The notes under the pieces: generated by a model | What the model was told of the DNA's origin: nothing | Seen by the model: the letters and a program-made list of their open reading frames with translations, nothing else | Databases searched by the model: none | Assembly (NCBI GenBank): GCA_965116555.1 | Contig: OZ220698.1 | Coordinates: forward strand, 930,001 to 994,000 | DNA from: DAOUJH01 sp965116555 | GTDB taxonomy: Bacteria; Chloroflexota; Dehalococcoidia; Lucifugimonadales; QGNO01 | Direction of reading: 5' to 3' | Length of the DNA: 64,000 nt | In this document: piece by piece, positions 44,764 to 54,561 of the stretch | Layout: each line of letters starts with the position of its first letter | Position numbering within the stretch: position 1 is the stretch's first letter | Program-made: the position numbers and the translations under genes

Positions 44764-45003
44764 CTAGATCGGCGCTTCTATGACGTTGGGCACACCAACG
44801 TCGGAGATGACCGCGCTTGTCTCTGACGACCAGCCGTCCCCGGCATGTGTATAGGACTGCTTGGTCCGCACCAGAAGGCCGCTATTGTCATCTACCCAAT
44901 ACTCCCAGGTTGAGTCGTAGCCAGGGAACGCGAACATACCATCGGTATTGCCTACGGGTCCGGTAGCGCCAACCGCCGCTTCTTCAATCTTACACCTCAA
45001 GTT
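44764..45003 (-). pseudogene. In-frame continuation after a TAG: exported-protein fragment
   Basis: The frame continues directly from the lipoprotein gene at 45004-45939 across its TAG (45004-45006). It encodes 79 residues including DNSGLLVRTKQSYTHAGDGW, which is related to the C-terminal part of the 17713 protein (DTGMVMRTSLYS). Either the TAG is a nonsense mutation in one longer gene, or this is a separate fragment. A TTG at 45000 is the only internal start candidate, and no ribosome binding site is seen. Confidence 0.5.
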
Positions 45004-45939
45004 CTATCCAAGAGTCGTCCAAATGACGGCTTCATACTTCGGAAGCACACATCGACTGCCGGTTGTAAGTCCGGGGGAGCCCGTAATCGGTGTGGACGAT
45101 TGGTCGATTACCACTACCACCGAGAAGTGCCAAGGAACACAGAGGTCGAATTTCAAACTGATATCTCCATCGTGTAATATGGCGTCTGTAGTGTCCGGAG
45201 GAGTAGCGGTAGCAGGTGGTCGAGTCGGGATTTGCCTTGGTGTAGGCGTAGGCATGGGGCGTGGTGTAATGGGCGTGGAGACCGAACTGTCGCTCTCCTT
45301 CTCGCGCGAACCACGTAGATCAACGAACTCCGTCGCACAGGCGTGTTCGTTAAAGCCGATTGCCACATTGCCTCCGCTGACGCACAGTCCTGAGTCTATG
45401 ACAATCGGTTCCGACACATCTTGCCCGGCCTCGAAACCGTTGAGCTGCGCTAACTGCCATGACCCCGTCAAGTGGTCGCCGTCGACTTGAACGCTGTTCA
45501 CCGATACTTTGAAACTCCGTGGTGCCGCATCGGTCACTAGAAACGTCAGCCATCCCAAAGTAAGAGGCGGCCAGTTCAGCAACGTGCCATAGCTTTCAGC
45601 GAGCCACGAGCGGCCGCCAGAGGTTTCCAATTCCGCCCCGTCGATTAGGATGGGGCCTTCGAACTCCTCATCCGGATTCCTCGCAGCATAGAATACGGTC
45701 ACTCGCCCTTTAGGCTGTAGCACCGCTCTGCCCAGAACAACGTCTATCTCCCCTGCATAGCCTCCACCGACTAAAGAAGAATCATTTGGCAGAACTGTCT
45801 CCGCAGGTATATTCCCAGTTGGACTAATGGTTTCGCGGACGTTTGATCGGCAGCCCGTGATTCCCAATAGCAAGACCGTGGCTACTGCCGCTACCATCAA
45901 TAGTAATACGGCACGGGTACAAATTTCCCATCTTAACAT
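45004..45939 (-). CDS. Exported lipoprotein, unknown function
   Basis: The protein has 311 residues. A signal peptide ends in the lipobox GITGC (about residue 26-30). The mature part has a beta-rich domain (about 50-210) and a Pro/Thr-rich linker (PRPMPTPTPRQIPTRPP near 235), then a short C-terminal domain. It lies 22 bp after the 335-residue exported protein on the same strand, so the two form an operon behind element C. The TAG stop leads in frame into a homologous-looking fragment (44764-45003). Confidence 0.65.
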   Translation of the reverse strand: MLRWEICTRAVLLLMVAAVATVLLLGITGCRSNVRETISPTGNIPAETVLPNDSSLVGGGYAGEIDVVLGRAVLQPKGRVTVFYAARNPDEEFEGPILIDGAELETSGGRSWLAESYGTLLNWPPLTLGWLTFLVTDAAPRSFKVSVNSVQVDGDHLTGSWQLAQLNGFEAGQDVSEPIVIDSGLCVSGGNVAIGFNEHACATEFVDLRGSREKESDSSVSTPITPRPMPTPTPRQIPTRPPATATPPDTTDAILHDGDISLKFDLCVPWHFSVVVVIDQSSTPITGSPGLTTGSRCVLPKYEAVIWTTLG

Positions 45940-45961
45940 CCTGGCTTGCTAGAGACACAGA

Positions 45962-46969
45962 CTAGTGAGCGTCGCTTCCGCTCTGCTCTGTGGTAGTTCT
46001 ATTAGAGCTGTCGTAGGAGTAGGTAACGACTGTATGGGGACCGGTCTTGAATGTACCAACATCGAAAACAGTCCTTGGGCGACGGGCATCGTCGTCGGCA
46101 ACCCAAGCCCAATCGTCGCGAAAGTCCGCGGATACCGAGAAGCTTTGTGAAACATTGTCGGAGAATAGCTCGGACGAAGCGTGGTACGTACCTACGTATT
46201 CTCCAGGATCATCAGAGTCGTCGCACTCAATCCACTGCCACTGATTGTTGGAAGTATTCTTGATGCCGATATCGTAGAAGCCGTCCGATCGGATATTCAA
46301 GTAGTACTCGTACACGGTCTCCGATGTCTGAACGACATCGATGTTTTGGACAGGGCAACTGGAGGGATTGCCGGTTATCCAATTGCCCTCGTCGAATATG
46401 GCAATCCACAGGTGAGTTTCGGTGCCGTTGTCGTAAGGCTCTACTATGAATTCGATAGTGTCAACCGTCGGTTCGAGATCGATCTCGCGTTCAAAATAGG
46501 CAGTGAATGAAAGGTTGTTCGTATTTGTGGCATTGTTGGGATACATGAATCCAAATATTGTTTCGACATCCGGTTCGTCTGTATCCCACTCAAAAGCTCG
46601 CCGTTCTACACAGACGGGATTGCAGTCACCTGATGCAAATACTATCCCTGAGGACGAAGTGTTTCCTACACGATTCGCCGCTAACACATTGTCCGATGGT
46701 CCTTCCTTGCTGGGGTCGAGCACATCATCACCGTATAAACGCTTGAGCTCAGCGACTTTTTCCGCATATCCTGGCGGAGCCTCCAGCCCCTTATGGTAGT
46801 TTGGCGACTCTACGAAAGTTCGATCCATTGTTGACCTAAGTGGTGTGGTCAATCGCGAGTCCTGCGTCTCCGGATCGGATTCACCTCCTAGCCCAGGAGC
46901 ACCAATAGCCATCGTGCCTCCGACGGCAAGCACCACAAAAATCATTAGTAGAACTCTCCTGATAGACAT
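45962..46969 (-). CDS. Exported hypothetical protein
   Basis: The protein has 335 residues from the ATG with TAGGAGG upstream. A signal peptide (about 1-24) is followed by a region with AEKVAELKRLYGDD (about 70), then two beta-rich domains with Asn/Thr-rich strands (NNATNTNNLSFTAYF near 142). Cysteines come in pairs (GDCNPVCVERR; NPSSCPVQN). It looks like a secreted carbohydrate- or protein-binding protein; no family assigned. First gene of the operon after repeat element C. Confidence 0.65.
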   Translation of the reverse strand: MSIRRVLLMIFVVLAVGGTMAIGAPGLGGESDPETQDSRLTTPLRSTMDRTFVESPNYHKGLEAPPGYAEKVAELKRLYGDDVLDPSKEGPSDNVLAANRVGNTSSSGIVFASGDCNPVCVERRAFEWDTDEPDVETIFGFMYPNNATNTNNLSFTAYFEREIDLEPTVDTIEFIVEPYDNGTETHLWIAIFDEGNWITGNPSSCPVQNIDVVQTSETVYEYYLNIRSDGFYDIGIKNTSNNQWQWIECDDSDDPGEYVGTYHASSELFSDNVSQSFSVSADFRDDWAWVADDDARRPRTVFDVGTFKTGPHTVVTYSYDSSNRTTTEQSGSDAH

Positions 46970-47200
46970 AGCGATCCTCCTATTGCATTACGAGATGCTT
47001 AGGTTAAAGATATTTAGCGACCATTACACGTTCGGAAAGTTTGACATCTCCTGTTTCCATTGTGGCCATGATACTCCTCTTCTTTGCCGCTAGGCGGGCA
47101 AACCTTCGAGAACCCAACTACACTAAAGTTGTCCCAAAAGGAGCCGCGGGCGCAGTCATCCCCTGGCGTAGTTGGCGAGATGTTGCGTCTATGGATGTTC

Positions 47201-47270
47201 ATAATACATAGAAAATACGCGGAAAGTCAGTAAAGTATCAGTGAAAATGATGGTGTAAATATCGGTGGAA
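47201..47270 (-). repeat. Intergenic element, copy C (minus strand)
   Basis: Read on the minus strand: TTCCACCGATATTTACACCATC, then TTTCACTGATACTTTACTGA and CTTTCCGCGTATT. It matches copy B closely (TTACTGACTTTC shared) and copy A more loosely. It lies about 230 bp upstream of the exported-protein operon 46969-45004. Confidence 0.6.
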
Positions 47271-47286
47271 ATAGGTTCTTGAGACC

Positions 47287-47478
47287 ATGCAACGTGCTAT
47301 GCTGTCGGGACGCGGCGGGATCCCGGAGCGGGACCTTGCGCTGGCATTCGAGAGCGGCGCAGACGACTACATCGCCAGGCCAAATCAACCGCCCACGAGC
47401 ACCGCACTTTTTCGTTGCTATTGCGTCCCTGCCATGAAGGTTCTTGGTTTTGTCAAGCGTGGTAGGTTCCACACTTGA
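47287..47478 (+). pseudogene. Response-regulator receiver-domain remnant
   Basis: A 63-residue frame contains MLSGRGGIPERDLALAFESG, then GADDYIARP, the segment before and around the conserved Thr/Lys region of receiver domains. There is no phosphoacceptor region and no output domain, so it is a fragment. ACCGCCCACGAG(C/T)ACCG occurs here (near 47389) and again near 47581. Confidence 0.4.
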
Positions 47479-47808
47479 CGGTACTCAAACTAGCGCCTAG
47501 TCTGCGTAGGACACATGCATGATCCAGAGTGCTGCGGGATTTGGGATATGCGAACCGCCTCATCTAACTGTCTCCATATCGACCGCCCACGAGTACCGGA
47601 ACTCTTGGTGTCGATTGAGCAATTGGGTTGGACAAGCTCACCATGAGCGGGGATCCGGGCCAGCTTTCTTAAACGTCCACTTTGATAGCAATGACGCTGG
47701 TACGGATCTTGTTCACTCGTCAAGCAAAGGTCTCCCGTATCTTGGTCAAGTTGTTCTTATGCGGTTGCCTTCATCTGGTGTACAATCGCTTGCAACGGAG
47801 AGGCGATT
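47479..47808. other. Intergenic before mutS
   Basis: No gene is supported. A short direct repeat (ACCGCCCACGAG and on) matches the one near 47389. The right boundary of the island probably lies in this interval or in the part before it. Confidence 0.35.
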
Positions 47809-50379
47809 GTGACTACGCCAGTAAGACGGCAATACCTGGATATTAAACGCCGCTATCCCGACTGTATTCTTCTTTTCCGCCTGGGCGACTTCTATGAGAC
47901 CTTCGATGAAGACGCCAAAGTCGTGGCGCGCGACCTTGACATCGCCCTGACCGAGAGAGCATTCGGCAAGGGTCCAAAGCACCCCCTGGCGGGCATTCCC
48001 TATCATGCGCTGGACAGCTACCTGGGCCGCCTCATCAAGGCAGGGCACAAGGTGGCGATATGCGAGCAGACCAGCGACCCGGCGCTATCCAAGGGGATCG
48101 TGGATAGGGAAGTGGTCCGAGTGGTCACTCCGGGCACGGTGATCGAACCCTCTCTTCTGGAGGAACGCAGCAACAACTACCTGGCCTCGGTCGTCGTCGA
48201 GGCGGAAGAGGCGGGACTAGCCTACACCGACGTGAGCTCCAGCGATACCGTTTTTGTAACCCAGGTCTCGTTGAAGGACATGCCCTTGGAGCTGACCAGG
48301 CTGGCTCCCGCTGAAGCAGTAACGCCTTATGGCCTACAGGGCGTGCTACCCGACGGTGTAAAGGCGGCAACCGTGGATGATGAGGCGTTCCGCTTGGATA
48401 CCAGCCGTGAAATGCTGAAGGAGGAGCTGGGCGTTGCCACGTTGGACGGATACGGCATAGAACACTCGCCTCTGATGATACGCGCCGCCGGGGGGCTGTT
48501 CTTCTATCTGGGCCAGAACCAGCGCCAGGCCCTGGAGCGCATAGCCAAGCTAAGACCATACGACTTGAAATCCACCATGTCACTTGACCCTCAGACCAGG
48601 CGCAACTTGGAGCTTTTTGCTGGGGGAAGATGGGAGTCAAAATCGTTCTCTTTGCTGAACGTCTTAGACCTTACCAAAACATCAATGGGAGGCCGATTGC
48701 TCAGACAATGGATAGGTCAACCACTGATGGAGACAACGGCTATAAGACAGCGGCAGGACAGCGTGGAGTGGTTCCACAAGGACAGGTCCAGACGGCAAAG
48801 GGTGGTCAGAACGCTCTCGGAAGTGTCCGACATGGAGAGGTTGGTAAACCGCGTAAAGAGCGGCACCTCCTTGGCCAGAGACCTGGTGGCGCTGCGTCGC
48901 AGCTTGGAGGCGATACCGGAGCTGCAGGCCGTTCTGGGAGAAGACGACGGTCAGCCCGTGAAATGGCTGCTGGCAAAGCTGCCATCCTGTGAGGAGACGG
49001 TGGCAGTGATCCGCCAAGCCATAGCGGACGAGCCCGGCCAGGTGGGAGAGGGCACAGTCATACGCTCGGGATTTTCGGCGGAACTGGACGAACTGCGCAC
49101 GGCGGCGAGGGATGCGCGCGGGTACATAGCAAAGCTGGAGGGAGAGGAACGGGAGCGGACGGGGATAAGGAACCTCAAGGTGGGCTACAACAAGGTGTTC
49201 GGTTACTACATAGAGGTGACCAGGCCCAATCTGTCGCGGGTGCCTTCGGAATACCAGCGGCGACAGACCCTGACCGGCGGCGAGAGGTTCATTACGCCTG
49301 AGCTCAAGGATTACGAAAACATGATCCTCAATGCCAGAGAGCGGTTGGAGGAGTTGGAGATTTCGCTGTACCGGCAGGTCTGCAACCAGGTGGGACAGGC
49401 CTCGGGGCCAATACTGCAAGCGGCAGAAACGGTTGCCCATATCGACGTGTTCACCGCGCTTGCCGAAGCGGCGGAACGGTTCGATTACGTGCGTCCGGAG
49501 GTAGACGAAAGCACCGACATCGAAATCAAGGATGGACGCCACCCGGTGGTGGAAGCCATGCTGCCGCCGGGGGACTTCGTGCCCAACGATGCGTCGCTTT
49601 CAGGCGATGAGGCCGGTCTGATCATCCTCACCGGGCCCAATATGTCGGGCAAGTCCACCTACCTGAGACAGGTCGGGCTCATTGTGCTGATGGCGCAAAT
49701 TGGCAGCTTTGTTCCCGCAAGGTCGGCCCGCATAGGCCTGGTAGACCGCATCTTCACCAGGGTAGGGCTGCAGGACGACCTTGCAATAGGGCAGTCCACG
49801 TTCATGGTGGAAATGGTTGAAACGGCCAGCATACTGAACAACGCCACAAAGAGGTCGCTGGTCATCCTGGACGAGATAGGACGGGGCACCAGCACCTACG
49901 ACGGCCTATCGATAGCTCAAGCGGTTGCGGAGCACATACACAACGACCCCATGCTGGGATGCCGCACCCTGTTCGCCACGCACTACCAGGAACTTACCGA
50001 GCTGGCCCATACACTGCCGAGGGTAAGAAACTACTCCGTATCCGTATCTGAGGAAGGCGGCACGGTGACGTTCCTACACCGCATCGTGCCCGGAGGGGCG
50101 GATAGGAGCTATGGAGTGCACGTGGCCCAGCTGGCCGGATTGCCCCGCGATGTAATATTTCGCGCCTGGGAGCTCCTCAGATACCTGGAAGGAAGCGGGC
50201 GCAACGGGGCAACTCTTAGAGGAGAGCCCAGCACGGGAAACGGAGCCATACAGCTGCAGTTGTTCGGCGGCACACCGGCCATAACGGAAGAGCTGCTGAA
50301 GCTGGACGTGACGGCTATGACCCCCATGGAGGCCATCAACGCGCTGTACGCCCTGCAGCAGAAGGCAAAGGACGGTTGA
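47809..50379 (+). CDS. mutS: DNA mismatch repair protein MutS
   Basis: The protein has 856 residues from a GTG with ACGGAGAGG upstream. The N-terminal mismatch-recognition domain has FRLGDFYETF (the Phe-x-Glu motif in FYE) near residue 20. The connector, core and clamp domains follow, and the ATPase has Walker A GPNMSGKSTYLRQ (about 611), Walker B ILDEIGRGTSTYDG (about 685) and FATHYQEL (about 725). It binds mismatches and recruits MutL, encoded 2.3 kb downstream. A small hypothetical gene overlaps nothing; the next gene starts 6 bp after the stop. Confidence 0.98.
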   Translation: MTTPVRRQYLDIKRRYPDCILLFRLGDFYETFDEDAKVVARDLDIALTERAFGKGPKHPLAGIPYHALDSYLGRLIKAGHKVAICEQTSDPALSKGIVDREVVRVVTPGTVIEPSLLEERSNNYLASVVVEAEEAGLAYTDVSSSDTVFVTQVSLKDMPLELTRLAPAEAVTPYGLQGVLPDGVKAATVDDEAFRLDTSREMLKEELGVATLDGYGIEHSPLMIRAAGGLFFYLGQNQRQALERIAKLRPYDLKSTMSLDPQTRRNLELFAGGRWESKSFSLLNVLDLTKTSMGGRLLRQWIGQPLMETTAIRQRQDSVEWFHKDRSRRQRVVRTLSEVSDMERLVNRVKSGTSLARDLVALRRSLEAIPELQAVLGEDDGQPVKWLLAKLPSCEETVAVIRQAIADEPGQVGEGTVIRSGFSAELDELRTAARDARGYIAKLEGEERERTGIRNLKVGYNKVFGYYIEVTRPNLSRVPSEYQRRQTLTGGERFITPELKDYENMILNARERLEELEISLYRQVCNQVGQASGPILQAAETVAHIDVFTALAEAAERFDYVRPEVDESTDIEIKDGRHPVVEAMLPPGDFVPNDASLSGDEAGLIILTGPNMSGKSTYLRQVGLIVLMAQIGSFVPARSARIGLVDRIFTRVGLQDDLAIGQSTFMVEMVETASILNNATKRSLVILDEIGRGTSTYDGLSIAQAVAEHIHNDPMLGCRTLFATHYQELTELAHTLPRVRNYSVSVSEEGGTVTFLHRIVPGGADRSYGVHVAQLAGLPRDVIFRAWELLRYLEGSGRNGATLRGEPSTGNGAIQLQLFGGTPAITEELLKLDVTAMTPMEAINALYALQQKAKDG

Positions 50380-50385
50380 GGCGAT

Positions 50386-50970
50386 ATGAGCCTGGATCTG
50401 GGAAAGACCGTATACCTCGCCGATAGAGAGTCCTGGCGCGCCTGGCTTGCAGAACACCACGACAGTGAGAGCGAAGTCTGGCTCATCTATTATCGCAAAG
50501 AGACGGGCAAGCCCCGCATCCCCTACAACGACGCGGTGGAAGAGGCGTTGTGCTACGGCTGGATAGACAGCACGGTGAGGGGCATAGATGAGGAGCGGTT
50601 TGCTCAACGGTTCTCCAAAAGAAGGAAGAATAGCGCGCTCTCTCAGATGAACAAGGAGCGCATACGCAGCCTCATTGCACAGGGCAAGATGACCAAGGCA
50701 GGCCTGGATGCCGTGGCGCACGTCTTTGATCCGGCTGTGGATGAAGCGGAGGAGTTTGAAATTCCGCCGCAAATACTTGCCGCCTTGAAGGCAAACGAAC
50801 AAGCGTGGTGTAATTTCCAGAAATTCCCAGGTTCGTATCAGAGAATTCGCATAGCCTATATTGAAAGCCGCAAACGTCACGGAGCGGAGACGTATCGGAA
50901 GGCTCTGGAGCGTTTCATAAAGATGACCGCCCAGAACAAACGGTTCGGTTACGTGAAGGAGATGACCTGA
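50386..50970 (+). CDS. YdeI/OmpD-associated family protein
   Basis: The protein has 194 residues. SWRAWLAEHHDSESEVWLIY, then ALCYGWIDSTVRGIDEERF, FSKRRKNSALSQMNKERI and FDPAVDEAEEFEIP, then FPGSYQRIRIAYIESRKR give the conserved order of the YdeI/OmpD-associated family, some of whose members are described as bacteriocin-protection proteins. It follows mutS by 6 bp and is probably co-transcribed. No direct link to mismatch repair is known. Confidence 0.88.
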   Translation: MSLDLGKTVYLADRESWRAWLAEHHDSESEVWLIYYRKETGKPRIPYNDAVEEALCYGWIDSTVRGIDEERFAQRFSKRRKNSALSQMNKERIRSLIAQGKMTKAGLDAVAHVFDPAVDEAEEFEIPPQILAALKANEQAWCNFQKFPGSYQRIRIAYIESRKRHGAETYRKALERFIKMTAQNKRFGYVKEMT

Positions 50971-51150
50971 GCCGTTTGACACTGTGGCAACGCCTCTCTA
51001 TGATACTGTGCATACTCTTTCCAACTAGTCCAAGAATTCATCAACGGAATTGACAGCCCTACGTATATCCAAGACTCCTCCATGCGGTGAGAGTCTATCC
51101 CTAAACAGCTTTCATCCTGGCAGCTTGCGCTGCGTATCCCCGGAGATGCC

Positions 51151-52140
51151 GTGACCCTCTACAAATGGCTGACCTCCGAGATGACGTCTCACCGTGACAA
51201 ACAGTTCAGGTGGTGGCCTGAAGGCGTGCACGAGGCGGAGGAGTGCGACGACAAGTCCATAGGCCCCCAGGGGAGGGGACTGCACCTGATGAAGCGTCCC
51301 GTGGACGCCCTCAGGTTTGGCCACTGGCCGGGGCACCTGTTCGAGGCGGAGGCCGTCGACCTGATAGCGGAGGACGATTTCAAGGTCCGCAGCTCCAAGG
51401 TCAGGTTGATAAAAGAGGTGGACCGGGCGCGAGTATTCGGACCGCAGGGAGAGCGTTTCTCCATGTTCCTTTCCTGGCTCGGCGATATACCGTGGCTGGA
51501 GGGTGAAGAGTCCATAGAAGCAGCGATAGAGGCCGCCGTGGAGTACCAGTCGCGGCTATCCACGTGGGGATGGAAGATGCTCCCCGTGGAAACGGTGCGC
51601 TTCGAAGAGTGGATTGCAGGCGCCGACTACTACGCAACTGCGGTCAATCCCAGCGCGCTTACCGGAGCCTGGACGGCATGGGCGGAGGCCGGAGTCGACT
51701 GGTATCACTGGGTAGCCCCTTGGGCGGCATCGATCTCATGGGGCGGCGGATGGTCCAGCCTGGAGGCCGGCGCCGGAGCGGCGGCCTGGGCCGTGGCCAA
51801 GAAGGAGTGGAAGGGAGCATCGCCATGGCCTGCCCCCAATGACGATTTCTGGAAGGAGACGGCCAACAGAGTGCGGCGGGCAACAAGGATGATATCCGGC
51901 GCAGCCGCCAACGATACGGCAAGAGCGGCGGAGTATATAATATGCTCGGATAGCTTGCCGATTAATCCATACGAGCCCCTTATGCTCGTCTGGATGCTTG
52001 GATACTGGCCCATGGGTGTAGTAGACGGGAAGTTCATGATAGGAGACCTCTCCGCCGTGGTTGGCGGCGATAACGCCGTGCACAATCTACACAGGAACCC
52101 GGAGCTTCTGTTCCGTCAGTACGGGAACTGGACCGCCTGA
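51151..52140 (+). CDS. Trp-rich hypothetical protein
   Basis: The protein has 329 residues from a GTG with CCGGAGAT upstream. It contains 23 tryptophans (about 7 percent), a very high value, clustered between about 110 and 230 (GAWTAWAEAGVDWYHWVAPW). There is no signal peptide. The N-terminal ~100 residues have a compact small-domain look with QGRGLHLMKRP. Function is unknown. The stop overlaps the start of the HAD-like gene (TGATGA), so it is co-translated with it. Confidence 0.6.
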   Translation: MTLYKWLTSEMTSHRDKQFRWWPEGVHEAEECDDKSIGPQGRGLHLMKRPVDALRFGHWPGHLFEAEAVDLIAEDDFKVRSSKVRLIKEVDRARVFGPQGERFSMFLSWLGDIPWLEGEESIEAAIEAAVEYQSRLSTWGWKMLPVETVRFEEWIAGADYYATAVNPSALTGAWTAWAEAGVDWYHWVAPWAASISWGGGWSSLEAGAGAAAWAVAKKEWKGASPWPAPNDDFWKETANRVRRATRMISGAAANDTARAAEYIICSDSLPINPYEPLMLVWMLGYWPMGVVDGKFMIGDLSAVVGGDNAVHNLHRNPELLFRQYGNWTA

Positions 52141-52532
52141 TGAACATCTTCTTCGATACCGACTATACCTGGCTGGGAGTTGATGACTCGGTCAGGCCGG
52201 GTACTCACGAAATCATGCAGAAGCTCATAGATGACGGCCACACGATATACGTTTGGTCGGGTATAGGCATCAGGTGGCCGGAGGTGCGCCGCCACAACCT
52301 CACTCCCTACGTAACCGACTGCTATATCAAGCCACTGGACAACTTCATAGAAGCGCTCGACGAGTTGGGGCTTCCCGTAAGGCCGGACATTGTAGTTGAC
52401 GATTACCCGGAGGTCCCCACCGCGCTGGGAGGAATCTGGGTAAGGCCGTACTTCTTCTACAACGCGGCGGACAACGAGATGCAGAGGGTGTACCAGCTTA
52501 TTTCGCAGTACGCCAAGAACGGAAGCCGCTAA
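52140..52532 (+). CDS. HAD-like hydrolase domain protein
   Basis: The protein has 130 residues. FFDTDYTWLG (DTD in motif I position), IYVWSGIG (motif II Ser), and DIVVDDYPE (motif IV DD) fit the HAD phosphatase fold without a large cap domain. The nucleophile is the first Asp of the motif. Substrate is unknown. It overlaps the stop of the preceding gene (TGATGA) and precedes mutL by 130 bp. Confidence 0.72.
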   Translation: MNIFFDTDYTWLGVDDSVRPGTHEIMQKLIDDGHTIYVWSGIGIRWPEVRRHNLTPYVTDCYIKPLDNFIEALDELGLPVRPDIVVDDYPEVPTALGGIWVRPYFFYNAADNEMQRVYQLISQYAKNGSR

Positions 52533-52663
52533 GAAGCCTCATACCTCCTCGCCGGGTTGACTCTAATCCCGCCGCTGTTTTCTCCATATCGTGCAATCCC
52601 TAGCTAGTGCCCCCTGAGGGCAAGGTGCTACCATTGAGGCATCCTCTATCAATTGCTGATGAA

Positions 52664-54421
52664 ATGCCGATACGAGTCCTAGACAGCACTCTTGCCTCCA
52701 AGATAGCCGCCGGAGAGGTGGTGGAGAGGCCGGCGTCCGTGGTCAAAGAGCTGGTGGAAAACGCCATAGACGCCGGGGCAACCAGAGTCACCATAGAAGT
52801 GCAGGGCGGCGGCATAGAATCGATCAGGGTCAGCGACGACGGTGCGGGAATCCCCGTTCTGGACTTGGAGCTGGCGCTGGAACGCCACGCCACAAGCAAA
52901 ATCGGCAACGAGAACGACCTGGAAACCATATCCACCATGGGATTCCGCGGGGAGGCCCTGCCCAGCATCGCGTCCGTATCCAGGATGGTGCTCACCAGCC
53001 GCGCCAGGGGATCCGAGCAGGGGGCATACGTTCGCTCCAAGGGCGGAATACTGGAGAGGAAGGGCGCTGCCGGGACCTCTGAAGGGACCTCCGTGGTGGT
53101 ACAGGACCTGTTTGCCAACGTGCCTGCGCGCCGGAAGTTTCTCAGGTCTGCTGCGGCCGAATCGTCTCGAATACACAACGCTGTAACCCAAGTTGCCCTG
53201 GGCCACCCCCACGTGCGGTTCAACCTAATCAGCAACGGGAAGGAAACGTTCTCCTCGCCCGGAAACGGCGATCTCCGCGACGTCTTGACGGCCGTTTACG
53301 GAAGGGAGACGGTGGAGGCTCTGCTGGAGGTAGAGGGAACCGACAAAGACGGACGGCGCGTGTCGGGCTTTGCCTCATCGCCGTCGCTGACGCGCGCCAA
53401 CAGAAGCGGAATCAACTTCTACGTCAACCGCCGCTGGATACAGAGCCGCATGCTTCTTCAGGCCGTCGAGGAAGCGTATAGAGGACTGCTCATGGAGGGC
53501 CGTCATCCCCTGGTGCTCTTGCATCTGGAGCTTCCCACGATCGAAGTGGACGTCAACGTCCACCCGGCAAAGCGCGAGGTGCGGTTTCATTACCAGGGTG
53601 CGGTGTTTTCAGCGGTGCAACGCAGCGTAAGAGAATGCCTGGTTGCTCATTCGCCGGTGCCGTTAGTGACAACGCACACGGTACAACCCAGCACCGCACC
53701 GGCTGGCTGGCATTCGTCTCCCACTCCGCTATGGGCTGAACAAGATTCGTTCAAGACGTGGCCGATCCCCGGCGCAAGCCAGGATTCCGGAGGGACGGCT
53801 GGCGTTGCGGTGGGTACGGAGCATGAGACCCGGCTCCCTGCGGGAGAAACGCTTCCCGCCCTGCGCGTGCTGGGTCAGGCAGGGCAGACCTATGTGATCG
53901 CGGAGGGGCCGCAGGGAGTCTACCTTATCGACCAGCACGCAGCGCACGAAAGAGTGAACTTTGAAAAGGTTCTTCGCCAGGTGGAAGAAAAGAGCCCTGA
54001 GATCCAGGGCTTGCTGGAGCCGCTGGCGGTGGAACTGCTCCCTGAGCAGGTGCAAACGCTGGAAGAGTGGAAGGATACCATCCATGACTTCGGCTTCCAT
54101 GGCGAGTCATTCGGAGAGAGGGCATATTTGATCAGAGGTGTGCCCGCCGGAATAAGAAACGCAAGCCCTGATCAGCTGCTGGGCGAGGTCTTGGAGACCT
54201 TGCAGCAGGCCAAAGACATGTCGCAGGCCCTTGAATCCATGGCCGCTTCCATAGCCTGCCACAGCTCCGTGAGGGCAGGGGATACGCTGACGCACGAAGA
54301 GATGGCCGCTCTGCTAAGGCAACTGGAAGCGGCCCGTTCGCCGCACACGTGCCCTCACGGTCGTCCCACTATGCTGCATCTGAGCACGAGCAACCTGGAA
54401 CGCGAATTCGGCCGGAGATAG
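52664..54421 (+). CDS. mutL: DNA mismatch repair protein MutL
   Basis: The protein has 585 residues from ATG 52664; an upstream start at 52607 adds 19 residues not conserved in MutL, so the internal start is chosen. The N-terminal GHKL ATPase has IAAGEVVERPASVVKELVEN (Glu of motif I), DDGAGIP (motif II), RHATSKI, GFRGEALPSI, with the switch loop before. The C-terminal dimerisation domain has CHSSVRAGDTL and CPHGRPTM. It couples MutS mismatch binding to downstream repair steps. Confidence 0.97.
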   Translation: MPIRVLDSTLASKIAAGEVVERPASVVKELVENAIDAGATRVTIEVQGGGIESIRVSDDGAGIPVLDLELALERHATSKIGNENDLETISTMGFRGEALPSIASVSRMVLTSRARGSEQGAYVRSKGGILERKGAAGTSEGTSVVVQDLFANVPARRKFLRSAAAESSRIHNAVTQVALGHPHVRFNLISNGKETFSSPGNGDLRDVLTAVYGRETVEALLEVEGTDKDGRRVSGFASSPSLTRANRSGINFYVNRRWIQSRMLLQAVEEAYRGLLMEGRHPLVLLHLELPTIEVDVNVHPAKREVRFHYQGAVFSAVQRSVRECLVAHSPVPLVTTHTVQPSTAPAGWHSSPTPLWAEQDSFKTWPIPGASQDSGGTAGVAVGTEHETRLPAGETLPALRVLGQAGQTYVIAEGPQGVYLIDQHAAHERVNFEKVLRQVEEKSPEIQGLLEPLAVELLPEQVQTLEEWKDTIHDFGFHGESFGERAYLIRGVPAGIRNASPDQLLGEVLETLQQAKDMSQALESMAASIACHSSVRAGDTLTHEEMAALLRQLEAARSPHTCPHGRPTMLHLSTSNLEREFGRR

Positions 54422-54521
54422 CCATTCTCCGGCGCTCAAGCCTCCCTGATTTAGCATTAAATACTAATTGTCTGGTTGACAGGTGTTTATATATACTTTA
54501 GAGTGCGTCGGAGACCAAAAG

Positions 54522-54550
54522 TTGAGAAATAGGTCTACTATTGCTACAAT
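54522..54550 (+). promoter_or_regulatory. Candidate promoter for the iron transporter operon
   Basis: TTGAGA (54522-54527) and TACAAT (54545-54550) with a 17-bp spacer, just before AAGGAG and the ATG at 54562. The start point would fall at about 54557, very near the ribosome binding site, so a second -35/-10 pair further upstream near TTGACA (54476-54481) may also be used. Confidence 0.45.
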
Positions 54551-54561
54551 AAGGAGCTTTT

